In this document: positions 1 to 7,343 of the stretch, one piece after another
How the letters are laid out: every line of letters begins with the position of its first letter
Position numbering within the stretch: the first letter of the stretch is position 1
Assembly (NCBI GenBank): GCA_902762335.1
Contig: CACWNZ010000014.1
Span: forward strand, 1 to 15,903
From: an uncultured Ruminococcus sp.
Lineage (GTDB): Bacteria; Bacillota; Clostridia; Oscillospirales; Acutalibacteraceae
Direction: 5' to 3'
Length of the DNA: 15,903 nt
Made by a program: the position numbers and the translations under genes
The notes under the pieces: generated by a model
Database searches by the model: none
What the model was told of the DNA's origin: nothing
Seen by the model: the letters and a program-made list of their open reading frames with translations, nothing else

Positions 1-1
1 C

Positions 2-34
2 GCGGGCATGAAGTATGATACGCTGAAGAAGTAA
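2..34 (+). CDS. C-terminal end of an upstream gene (partial)
   Basis: An open frame enters from the left edge and reads AGMKYDTLKK before a TAA stop at 32-34. Ten residues are too few to name a family. The 'AGMKY' pattern is often seen near the end of GNAT acetyltransferases, but that is only a guess. GC-rich hairpins follow directly, as expected after the end of a gene. Confidence 0.35.
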   Translation, partial: AGMKYDTLKK

Positions 35-50
35 GCGCGCGCAAGCGCGC
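35..50. repeat. GC-only hairpin after the upstream gene
   Basis: GCGCGC (35-40) and GCGCGC (45-50) flank a GCAA loop, giving a short, very stable hairpin directly after the stop codon at 32-34. There is no T-run, so it is a transcript-end structure at best rather than a textbook terminator. Confidence 0.4.
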
Positions 51-55
51 GGAAC

Positions 56-109
56 GCGAATCGGCTCCGGCAGCTTGCCGGCGCGAATCGGCACCGGCAG
101 CTTGCCGGC
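56..109. repeat. Two tandem copies of a 27-bp repeat with internal hairpin
   Basis: Copies at 56-82 and 83-109 match at 26 of 27 positions (T66 versus A93). Each contains CCGGCAGCTTGCCGG (67-81 and 94-108), which folds into a 6-bp stem with a GCT loop. The unit is far more GC-rich than the promoter just downstream. It could be a small dispersed palindromic repeat or a transcript-end structure; no protein is encoded. Confidence 0.6.
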
Positions 110-121
110 GGCGCGCCGGGG

Positions 122-150
122 TTGATATTTTGTGAGAAATGATATATAGT
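122..150 (+). promoter_or_regulatory. Sigma-A promoter of the ADP-ribose hydrolase fusion gene
   Basis: TTGATA (122-127) and TATAGT (145-150) are separated by exactly 17 bases and lie about 65 bases upstream of the ATG at 217. A perfect 7-bp inverted repeat, ATGATAT (139-145) and ATATCAT (152-158) with a 6-base centre, overlaps the -10 box and is a candidate operator. Confidence 0.6.
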
Positions 151-216
151 AATATCATACGGATAAAGCGGGGCGTAACGTTGCGGCCCGGAAGAAGCAT
201 AAAGGGAGTGTGATTC

Positions 217-2814
217 ATGAGAGACAGAAGCAGAGAGATAGCGATGCTTGAGGAAACGCTGAAAATTCTCGGGCAGGGCTATTACGTCAAAAACGGCAAA
301 AGGGTAGACCTTAAGCTCTCGCAGGAGCAGATGAGAGCGACAGAGGTCTTTCTGCCCGACGAGGTCAGAGCAAACGCAAACCACGCAGGCTTTTCACCGC
401 CCTTCGTCATGGGGCGCTGCGGCTTTGACTGTAAAAACGAGGACAGCTTTTCCGCCGCAAGAGAGCAGCTTAAGCTGAAGAATAACCTTGATAAGGACGG
501 GAAGGCTCCGCTGGTGCTCAATCTTGCAAATCCCGTACACCCGGGAGGCGGCGTAAGAAGGGGCGCAAGGGCTCAGGAGGAGGATCTTTGCAGGAACAGC
601 TCGCTGCTGCTCTCGCTTGAGAGCGGGGAGGCGAGGCGTTATTACGAATATAATTCTTCAAAGCGCACCATGCTCAGCACGGGAGCCCTGATGATAACCC
701 CGCAGGTAGAGATAATCAGGGACGCTAACGGAGAACTGCTTGACGAGACGGTGGTCGTATCCGTGCTTACCTTTGCGGCGCCCTCGGTAAAATACGGCTA
801 CGAGGGGCTAAGTCAGGAGCAGTATGAGGATACGGTCTTTGAGCGGATAACCGATATGCTCAGATGCGTGGCTTATCTCGGCTATAAACGGCTCGTTCTC
901 GGCGCGTGGGGCTGCGGCGCCTTCGGCAACGATGCGCGGGTCATTTCCGACCTGTTTTTCAAGGCTCTCAAGGAGCTGAAATATAACGAGCACGGGCTCA
1001 GCGATCTTTTCGACCGTATCGACTTTGCCGTGCTCGACAGAACGACGGAGCAGTATAATTTCAGGGAATTCAGCCGCAATTTCCGAGGGAACAGCTTTTA
1101 CCGTGAGGAGGACGAAACGGAGGCGAAAAGAATGGCAGAAAAATCAAGGTGCAGCCCCGGGCAGCGCGATAAGATACGCGGCTCTCTCGTGGGCGGCGCG
1201 GCGGGCGATGCCCTCGGCTATGCCGTAGAGTTTATCGGAGAAAGTCAGATATTCGCAAAATACGGCGAAAAGGGCATAACCTCATACGAAACAGACAGAA
1301 AAACGGGCAAGGCTGTAATTTCGGACGACACACAGATGACACTTTTCACGGCAAACGGTCTGCTTTTTTGCGAAACACGGGCGGCGCTCAGAGGAATAGG
1401 CGCAGAACCGAGAAGCTATGTTGAAATGTCCTATCAGGATTGGCTCTTTACTCAGCAGTATTCCTTTGCCGACAGAACTAAACCGAGACATACGGTATCG
1501 TGGCTTATGGAGGTCCCCGAGCTTTATAAACGCAGAGCCCCCGGAAATACCTGCCTTCACGCTCTTATTCAGCGCAGGGATAAGCATATAAGCGCAGGCG
1601 ACTGCATAAAGGAGCCTATAAACAACAGCAAGGGCTGCGGCGGCGTTATGAGAGTCGCTCCCGTAGGACTGTGGCGGGGAGACATAGCTATAGATCATCT
1701 TGACATGGAGGCGGCTCAGATATCCGCTATAACCCACGGGCATTCCCTCGGCTATATGCCTGCCGCAGTGTTGGCGCACATAGTCAACCGCCTCGTTTAT
1801 CCCAAAAGGGAAATGACGCTGAAGGAGATAGTTATTGAAGCAAAGCATACGACTGAAAAGCTCTTTGAGGGTGACGAGAATCTTGATAAGCTCAGCTATC
1901 TTATCGACCTTGCGGTAAGTCTTTCCGAAAATACTGAAAGCGACCTTGATAATATCCACCGTCTCGGCGAGGGCTGGGTAGCCGAGGAGACCCTTGCCAT
2001 AGCGATATACTGTTCTCTGCGCTATCAGAAGGATTTTTCCGCAGCTCTTATCGCGTCCGTCAACCATAAGGGCGACAGCGACTCCACGGGCGCGGTCACG
2101 GGCAATATCCTCGGCGCGCTCATCGGCTATGAGGCGATAGATCAAAAATGGAAAACCGATCTTGAGCTGCTCGACGTCATTTCAGAGATCTCCGACGATC
2201 TTGCAAGGGGCTGTCAGATGACCGAGTACGGCGACTACAGGGACGAATATTGGCTGCGCAAATATATAAAAATGAAATGGAAGGAGGAAGGTGAAAATAT
2301 GACTACCGAATTTATCGCCGTAATGGGCGACATAACCAAGGATCACGGCGTAGAAGCCATAGCAAACGCGGCAAATACAAGCCTTTTGGGCGGGGGCGGC
2401 GTTGACGGCGCTATCCACCGCGCGGCAGGCAGAAGGCTTCTTGAGGAATGCCGCACCCTCGGCGGCTGCAAAACGGGTCAGGCTAAGATAACGGGAGCCT
2501 ACGACCTGCCGTGCAAGTACGTGATCCACACCCCGGGTCCGATATGGAGGGGAGGAAACGACCGCGAGCGCGAGCTTCTTGCCTCGTGCTACAGATCCTG
2601 CCTTGAGCTTGCCGTCCGGAACGGCATAAGGAGCATAGCCTTCCCGTCGATATCAACGGGCGTATACAGCTTCCCGCTTGAGGAGGCGGCTGAGATCGCC
2701 GTCAGAACGGCAAGGGAATTCGTCGCAGAAAATCCCGGCAAAATAGACGTCATCAAGTGGGTGCTTTTCGGCGACCATACCTACAGGGTCTATAAAAGAG
2801 AGATAGAGAAATAA
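217..2814 (+). CDS. Three-domain ADP-ribose hydrolase: PARG-like + ARH/DraG + macrodomain fusion
   Basis: An 865-residue cytoplasmic protein with no signal peptide or membrane segment. Residues ~1-300 match the microbial PARG-like family (TIGR02452/DUF2263): the PARG signature is present as GGG (110-112) followed by QEE (120-122), with LVLGAWGCGAFGND further on. Residues ~317-690 are an ADP-ribosylglycohydrolase domain: RGSLVGGAAGDALGYAVEF, the metal motif SDDT (D370, D371, T372), and GDSDSTG (D620, D622) as the second metal site. Residues 695-865 are a macrodomain: NAAN (717-720), GGGGVDGAIH (725-734), and SISTGVYSFP near the end. All three families remove or cleave ADP-ribose from proteins or small molecules, so the protein is probably a broad ADP-ribosylation eraser. 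Catalytic residues look intact in each part. The ATG at 217 has GGGAG at 204-208. Single-gene unit between its own promoter and a strong terminator; no ADP-ribosyltransferase lies nearby. Confidence 0.9.
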   Translation: MRDRSREIAMLEETLKILGQGYYVKNGKRVDLKLSQEQMRATEVFLPDEVRANANHAGFSPPFVMGRCGFDCKNEDSFSAAREQLKLKNNLDKDGKAPLVLNLANPVHPGGGVRRGARAQEEDLCRNSSLLLSLESGEARRYYEYNSSKRTMLSTGALMITPQVEIIRDANGELLDETVVVSVLTFAAPSVKYGYEGLSQEQYEDTVFERITDMLRCVAYLGYKRLVLGAWGCGAFGNDARVISDLFFKALKELKYNEHGLSDLFDRIDFAVLDRTTEQYNFREFSRNFRGNSFYREEDETEAKRMAEKSRCSPGQRDKIRGSLVGGAAGDALGYAVEFIGESQIFAKYGEKGITSYETDRKTGKAVISDDTQMTLFTANGLLFCETRAALRGIGAEPRSYVEMSYQDWLFTQQYSFADRTKPRHTVSWLMEVPELYKRRAPGNTCLHALIQRRDKHISAGDCIKEPINNSKGCGGVMRVAPVGLWRGDIAIDHLDMEAAQISAITHGHSLGYMPAAVLAHIVNRLVYPKREMTLKEIVIEAKHTTEKLFEGDENLDKLSYLIDLAVSLSENTESDLDNIHRLGEGWVAEETLAIAIYCSLRYQKDFSAALIASVNHKGDSDSTGAVTGNILGALIGYEAIDQKWKTDLELLDVISEISDDLARGCQMTEYGDYRDEYWLRKYIKMKWKEEGENMTTEFIAVMGDITKDHGVEAIANAANTSLLGGGGVDGAIHRAAGRRLLEECRTLGGCKTGQAKITGAYDLPCKYVIHTPGPIWRGGNDRERELLASCYRSCLELAVRNGIRSIAFPSISTGVYSFPLEEAAEIAVRTAREFVAENPGKIDVIKWVLFGDHTYRVYKREIEK
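1119..1134 (+). promoter_or_regulatory. Internal ribosome binding site and in-frame ATG before the ARH domain
   Basis: GGAGG at 1119-1123 precedes an in-frame ATG at 1132-1134 by 8 bases, giving Met306 of the fusion, just before the ARH domain begins at about residue 317. It could start a separate product of ARH plus macrodomain. Equally, it may be the relic of an independent gene that was fused. Confidence 0.5.
2281..2301 (+). promoter_or_regulatory. Internal ribosome binding site and in-frame ATG before the macrodomain
   Basis: AAGGAGGA at 2281-2288 lies 10 bases upstream of an in-frame ATG at 2299-2301 (Met695). The macrodomain sequence starts right there, as TEFIAVMGDITKD. This is the strongest Shine-Dalgarno match in the gene, stronger than that of the first start codon, so a free 171-residue macrodomain may be made from the same message. 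Confidence 0.6.
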
Positions 2815-2834
2815 GCACGAATATCCCCAAAATA

Positions 2835-2872
2835 AAATACGGCAGGACGGTCTGTTCCGTCCTGCCGTATTT
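2835..2872. terminator. Bidirectional intrinsic terminator
   Basis: A perfect 16-bp stem (2835-2850 with 2857-2872) and a 6-base loop sit between two convergent genes. The ends are A-rich on the left and T-rich on the right, so it can stop transcripts from both the fusion gene and the minus-strand gene ending at 2895. Confidence 0.9.
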
Positions 2873-2894
2873 ATGCGTTTCCGGGAGTTATGCG

Positions 2895-3446
2895 TCAAGC
2901 GTCTTCTGATACGGTGCTGCTGCCCGATGCACTGTCAGATACTTCACTTTCTGTGTTATCCGAAGCTTGCGGCGTGCTTTCCGAAGATGAGATGCCGTTT
3001 TTCTTTACGCCCGCCATCTCCTGAATGCCCTTGATAACATCATCTACCTGTTTCTTAGTATTCGGGTCGTCACGGATAATATTTGCTATAACACCGTCGG
3101 TTCCCTCGCTGTTGATGAATTCGGTAAACATTGAGAGCAGACCGACCACGAGAGAGGCGATAAGTCCTAAAACAATGCAGATTATGCCGATAATAACACC
3201 TGATTTTCTCGGTCCCTTCTTGTCTGCATCCTTCTTTGACATAGCTCCGAAAACGATAGCGGCGATAGCAAGTACAACGCCGATCCAGCAAAGAGCAACG
3301 TTTATCGTGCCGAAGAAGGTTATTTTTCCGTCAATTCCAAAGCCGGTGAGTTTTGTAAACGGTACGAATACCGCAACAATGATAGCCGCAATGGAAGCAA
3401 GTCCGAGGAAAAGACCGATGTACCCTTTTGTATTTCTTCTGTTCAT
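2895..3446 (-). CDS. Small membrane protein, DUF4190-like, function unknown
   Basis: A 183-residue protein. The start was placed at the ATG at 3444-3446 because CGGAGGT lies 8 bases upstream; a longer frame reaching 3524 adds 26 residues with no ribosome site and would run into the promoter. It shows three hydrophobic segments: IGLFLGLASIAAIIVAVFVP near the N-terminus, VALCWIGVVLAIAAIVFGAM in the middle, and VIIGIICIVLGLIASLVVGL after a short basic loop (SKKDADKKGPRKSG). These are followed by a soluble part and a Ser/Glu-rich, disordered-looking tail. The layout resembles DUF4190-type membrane proteins, but no catalytic motif is visible and I do not know the role. It is transcribed alone from a good promoter at 3480-3508 and ends at the shared terminator. 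Confidence 0.75.
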   Translation of the reverse strand: MNRRNTKGYIGLFLGLASIAAIIVAVFVPFTKLTGFGIDGKITFFGTINVALCWIGVVLAIAAIVFGAMSKKDADKKGPRKSGVIIGIICIVLGLIASLVVGLLSMFTEFINSEGTDGVIANIIRDDPNTKKQVDDVIKGIQEMAGVKKNGISSSESTPQASDNTESEVSDSASGSSTVSEDA

Positions 3447-3479
3447 TTTTTTTACCTCCGTTTTTTCTTGAATGATTTT

Positions 3480-3508
3480 ATTATATGTTAAAATGCATAA
3501 AAAATCAA
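3480..3508 (-). promoter_or_regulatory. Sigma-A promoter for the small membrane protein gene
   Basis: Read on the minus strand, TTGATT (3503-3508) and a consensus TATAAT (3480-3485) are 17 bases apart. They lie about 35 bases before the chosen start codon at 3446, which supports the shorter reading of that gene. Confidence 0.7.
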
Positions 3509-3649
3509 GATGGTTTTTATACACATTCTTTTCAAAACAAAACCGTTCGGTTATCCTTCTTTTTAAGTTTATATCCGCAAGTCTGTAAAGTAAAAAAACT
3601 TACAGTATGAGCGGAGAGGAATAATTGTAAAGTGCATAGTCTTGCCGTA

Positions 3650-4117
3650 CTATTTGTTGAGCAGCCATATACCGAGATTAAGATAAGCTGCAAAGCTCAG
3701 CCACAGCAGATAGAAAATCTGCAAAAGACCCGCCCTGCGGTCTATCCGGTAAAACAGTATCGTCATTATCAGAGCCGCCGCCAACAGCAGCACGAGCCAT
3801 ATAAACGCGAAAAGATAGAGCCTGAAGCCGAAAAACAGCACGCACCACCAGAAGTTCATCGTGAGCTGGAGCACGTAGAAAAATATCGCCTTCGGCATTC
3901 TGCTGTCTCCCGAGCCGTAGATCACTCCGGCGCCGTACGCCATCAGCCCGAACAGTATCGTCCATACTACGGGGAACAGCCATGACGGCGGTGTCAGGGC
4001 GGGCTGCTTTACAGCCTCAAAGCCCGGCATTCCGAAATAGGTGACTATACCGCCCGCCGCAGCGAACAGATAAGTAAGGATAAACGAATAGATGAAGGTC
4101 TTTGTTTTAGCTTTCAA
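3650..4117 (-). CDS. tspO: TspO/MBR family membrane protein (tryptophan-rich sensory protein)
   Basis: A 155-residue protein of the usual TspO length with five membrane segments. Family signatures are visible in order: LTPPSWLFPVVWTILFGLMA (the PxWxFPxVWT signature after segment 1), NFWWCVLFF in the middle, and LLWLSFAAYLNLGIWLLNK at the C-terminus. Bacterial TspO proteins bind porphyrins and have been linked to tetrapyrrole handling and stress; the ligand here is unknown. The start is a TTG at 4115-4117, since no ATG occurs before residue 28 and the TTG gives the normal N-terminus; GGTGATC lies just upstream as ribosome site. A TATAAT on the minus strand at 4141-4146 may serve as -10, but I see no -35. 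It is transcribed away from the P-type ATPase gene. Confidence 0.92.
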   Translation of the reverse strand: MKAKTKTFIYSFILTYLFAAAGGIVTYFGMPGFEAVKQPALTPPSWLFPVVWTILFGLMAYGAGVIYGSGDSRMPKAIFFYVLQLTMNFWWCVLFFGFRLYLFAFIWLVLLLAAALIMTILFYRIDRRAGLLQIFYLLWLSFAAYLNLGIWLLNK

Positions 4118-4195
4118 TAAAGATCACCGTCCCCTGATATATTATATGCAGGGCTTAAAGGGTCTATTCGCGGCGGCGGAATTATTGATAATTAC

Positions 4196-4224
4196 TTGAA
4201 AAATATTGTGATATATGCTAAAAT
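4196..4224 (+). promoter_or_regulatory. Extended -10 promoter of the P-type ATPase gene
   Basis: TTGAAA (4196-4201) and TAAAAT (4219-4224) are 17 bases apart, with a TGC extension directly before the -10 box. The predicted transcript start is near 4231. The perfect 13-base palindrome GGCAATTATTGCC at 4240-4252 follows in the early leader and is a candidate operator or small hairpin. Confidence 0.7.
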
Positions 4225-4274
4225 ATAAAAGTTAATATAGGCAATTATTGCCTTTGCTCGTAAGGGGAATAGCT

Positions 4275-7200
4275 ATGAGAAAAGCACCTGTTCAAAGACA
4301 GCATATAGAGCGCATATCCGCGCCTGCCGATAAGGGTCTTTCCAAAAAGGCGGTGGGGGAGCGTGTAAAAAAGGGCTACGTCAATACGCCGACAGACCCG
4401 AACGAAAAAAGCACGCTCAAAATAATAGCAACCAATCTTTTTACGTTCTTCAATATCGTACTGTTTATCATAGCCTTTATTTTCATCGGCTTCAATATCT
4501 ATCTTCAGGCGATAGGCAGGGCTGACGTTGCGGACGAATACTTCGGCTTTTCCAAGTTCATATTCCTGCTGCCCGCCGTAATGAACGTGTGCATGGGTAC
4601 CTTTCAGGAGATAAAGAGCCTTAAGGTAATAAAGCGGCTCAGGATAGTAACCACCACCAAGAGCAGAGTCATAAGGGACGGCGAGATGCTCTCTGTAGAT
4701 GCCACGGAGGTGGTGCTTGACGATATACTTGCCGTTTCTGCGGGCGAGCAGGCTACGGCGGATCTCATAGTGCTATCGGGCGAGGCAGAGGTGGACGAGT
4801 CCATGCTCACGGGCGAATCCGACTACATAAAAAAGCGCGCGGGCGATACCATTCTCTCGGGCTCATCGATAATAGTAGGCTCCGCAAGGTGCAGGGCGGA
4901 CAAGATAGGCGACGATACCTACGCCGCCGAGCTTACCCGCAAGGTCAAGAACAGCTCCCGCCATAAGTCGGAGCTGATGTCGTCTATCATGACCATAATC
5001 AAGGTGCTCACGGTCGGGCTGTGCATAGCCGCGGCAGTCGTCACCGTAACGCTCGTATATAAGGTCGCCGTCCACGGCTCCGACCCGACGCTGTGGAACG
5101 GTCTTACGCTGTCGCTCAACGATCCCGTTACCTGGGCGCTTATAATTCTCACGGACGGTATGTTCGGCGTGGGAATTATCCCTACGGGACTCGTTCTTAC
5201 GGCATCCGTTGCGATGCTCGTATCCATTGCCCAGCTCACAAAAAAGAACACCCTCGTTCAGGAGCTGTATTCCCTTGAGAATCTCTCCCGCGTGAATATA
5301 ATCTGCCTTGACAAGACAGGCACGCTCACGGACGGCACCATGACCGTCAGCGAGGTAAAGCCCTTTATCCCGCTTGACGAGGTAAAGCGCCACGCGCGGG
5401 TGCTGGTATCCACATCTGACGAAAAGAACGCTACATCCGACGCCGTTTTCAGATATTTCGGCTCGGAGAAGGACCCCGACATAGCCGAGGAGATACCCTT
5501 TTCCAGCGCGGCAAAGTATTCGGGGGTCGTATATAAAAACGGACAGAAGCTGCTTATGGGCGCGCCCGAATATCTCGTGCCGTCAGATGACGAAAGGCTC
5601 TCCTACGTTGAGGAGAGAGCAAAACACGGCAACCGCGTTATCGCCATGACCCTTGACGGCAGGCTCATCGCCTTTATATCCATAGAGGACCATATCAGGG
5701 ACACCGCCCGCGATACCCTTGCGTTCTTCAGGGACAACGGGGTAGAGGTAAAGGTCATTTCGGGCGATAACCCGCTCACGGTCAGTCTGATAGCGCAGAA
5801 GTGCGGCATAGAAAACGCCGGGAGATACATCTCCCTTGCAGACGTGCCTTTGGAGAAAATACCCGAGATAGCCGATAAATACACTATCTTCGCCCGCGTA
5901 TCACCCGAGCAGAAGGAGGCGCTCGTTCAGGCGCTTCAGGCAAAGGGCAATAAGGTCGCAATGACGGGCGACGGCGTAAACGATATTCTTGCGCTTCGGC
6001 GCTCGGATTTTTCAATAACCTTTGCCAAGGCGACGGAAGCCGCAAAGTCCTGCTCGGACGTGGTGCTGCTCGATAACGACTTCAGCCACCTTAAAGAGGT
6101 AGTCGGAGAGGGCAGGCTCGTTATCGGCAATATCCAAAAGACGACCGTGCTCTATCTCATGAAGTCTATCGCCATATTCCTCTTTGCCTTCGTGCTAATT
6201 CCCTTCGCTAAGGGACACATGTGGTTTTCGATAGAAAATATGTATATGCTCGAGGCTGCCGTGATAGGCACGGGCGGCTTCCTGCTCTCGCTTGAGCCGA
6301 TAAGAAAGCCTATACTCGGCACGTTTTTGAAAAATATCGTCACACAGTCAGTCTCGGCGGGAGTGCTTACGGCAAGCGCGATCCTGCTGCCGATAATGCT
6401 CAACACCGTACCCAAGTTCTACGGCTACGAGCCCTTCGTCAGTGACGATAACGTGCGCGCAATGATGACCCTGCTCACCACTATAGCGGGGCTCGTAGTA
6501 GTTTTTTCCATGTGCATACCCTTCAGCAAGTACAGGCTTATCGCTCTCTCGGCGATAATGCTCGTCGTTATCTCTCTCGGACTCATTTTCCCGTCGGGCT
6601 ATATCGGCGGAATGCCCATGGGCAATGCGCTGTTCGCATACGATTCCGCCGCAGGACAGACCATATTCGATTCGCAGTTCTTCCACGAGCTGTTCCGTCC
6701 CATGAACTCGCCCGTGGTGCATTCGGTGCTCTCCGACGTGAACGATTACGTTGTAATGCGAATGTTCCTGTACTGCGCTATCCCGTCCTTTATCCTTATC
6801 CGTTTTGCCCTTGAGAATTTCGCGATAAGAGAATACAGGGATCTCAAAAAGAATCGTCTTTTCAGGATAGGCCGCAGGCTCATGCTTGCCTCGGGCTTCG
6901 TACTCACGCTTCAGGCCTTTCTTTATCTTGTCGAGTTCATATCGGTAGATCTTTTAGTACAATGGGACAGACTCTCTCTTGAGCTGATACTGTTCACCTC
7001 GTTCTCCGCGTTCGATTCGGCAATACATATCGCCATAGGCATAATCGGCTACAAGGTCTGGAAGGATCCCACAAAGACTAACACCAGGGTAGGCTTCTAT
7101 GCGGGACTTTTCCTGCTGTGCCTTTCTATATTGCCGACGGTATTCTCGGGGGGACTGTTCAGCTTTGAGGACCCGAGGATACTTATAGATACCTTCGTAA

Positions 7201-7292
7201 TATTCGTCATAACCCTCGGCTACGTCGTAGGCTCGATAATAGTCAGGGTCAATTTCAAGCAGGCTATAAAGGACAGAAGAAAAAAAGCCTGA
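4275..7292 (+). CDS. Cation-translocating P-type ATPase with extended C-terminal membrane region
   Basis: A 1005-residue integral membrane ion pump. The start is the ATG at 4275, which has AAGGGGA at 4262-4268; a TTG nine codons upstream lacks a ribosome site. Visible P-type motifs: TGES (179-182, actuator), DKTGT (D346 is phosphorylated), KLLMGAPE (425-432, nucleotide domain) and TGDGVND (564-570). The sequence around DKTGT and after GDGVND resembles the bacterial Exp7-like HAD-IC pump family. Two oddities stand out. The M4 ion-binding motif reads IPTGL (302-306), with Thr304 where family relatives have Glu (PEGL). The part after GDGVND has about 380 residues and roughly ten membrane segments instead of the usual six, with a soluble loop of about 50 residues after M9. 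Ion specificity cannot be read from the sequence. Probably co-transcribed with the gene 51 bases downstream. Confidence 0.93.
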   Translation: MRKAPVQRQHIERISAPADKGLSKKAVGERVKKGYVNTPTDPNEKSTLKIIATNLFTFFNIVLFIIAFIFIGFNIYLQAIGRADVADEYFGFSKFIFLLPAVMNVCMGTFQEIKSLKVIKRLRIVTTTKSRVIRDGEMLSVDATEVVLDDILAVSAGEQATADLIVLSGEAEVDESMLTGESDYIKKRAGDTILSGSSIIVGSARCRADKIGDDTYAAELTRKVKNSSRHKSELMSSIMTIIKVLTVGLCIAAAVVTVTLVYKVAVHGSDPTLWNGLTLSLNDPVTWALIILTDGMFGVGIIPTGLVLTASVAMLVSIAQLTKKNTLVQELYSLENLSRVNIICLDKTGTLTDGTMTVSEVKPFIPLDEVKRHARVLVSTSDEKNATSDAVFRYFGSEKDPDIAEEIPFSSAAKYSGVVYKNGQKLLMGAPEYLVPSDDERLSYVEERAKHGNRVIAMTLDGRLIAFISIEDHIRDTARDTLAFFRDNGVEVKVISGDNPLTVSLIAQKCGIENAGRYISLADVPLEKIPEIADKYTIFARVSPEQKEALVQALQAKGNKVAMTGDGVNDILALRRSDFSITFAKATEAAKSCSDVVLLDNDFSHLKEVVGEGRLVIGNIQKTTVLYLMKSIAIFLFAFVLIPFAKGHMWFSIENMYMLEAAVIGTGGFLLSLEPIRKPILGTFLKNIVTQSVSAGVLTASAILLPIMLNTVPKFYGYEPFVSDDNVRAMMTLLTTIAGLVVVFSMCIPFSKYRLIALSAIMLVVISLGLIFPSGYIGGMPMGNALFAYDSAAGQTIFDSQFFHELFRPMNSPVVHSVLSDVNDYVVMRMFLYCAIPSFILIRFALENFAIREYRDLKKNRLFRIGRRLMLASGFVLTLQAFLYLVEFISVDLLVQWDRLSLELILFTSFSAFDSAIHIAIGIIGYKVWKDPTKTNTRVGFYAGLFLLCLSILPTVFSGGLFSFEDPRILIDTFVIFVITLGYVVGSIIVRVNFKQAIKDRRKKA

Positions 7293-7343
7293 GACAGGGG
7301 AAAAAGCTCTGCCCGTCTCTGTCGGCTTTAGGAGGAAAATATT

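Noticed and set aside
1282..2145. A 287-codon open frame opposite the ARH domain
   Set aside because: It is antisense to clearly coding ARH sequence with intact motifs. It has no ribosome site and no recognisable family.
3581..3605. A possible terminator hairpin (CTGTAA...TTACAG) after tspO
   Set aside because: The stem has a bulge, the loop is an A-run, and no T-run follows on the minus strand, so it is too weak to report.
7291..7319. A possible terminator between the P-type ATPase and the zinc-ribbon gene (GAGAC-GGG / CCC-GTCTC)
   Set aside because: There is a bulged A and no T-run, and the next ribosome site follows at once. Read-through into the next gene is more likely.
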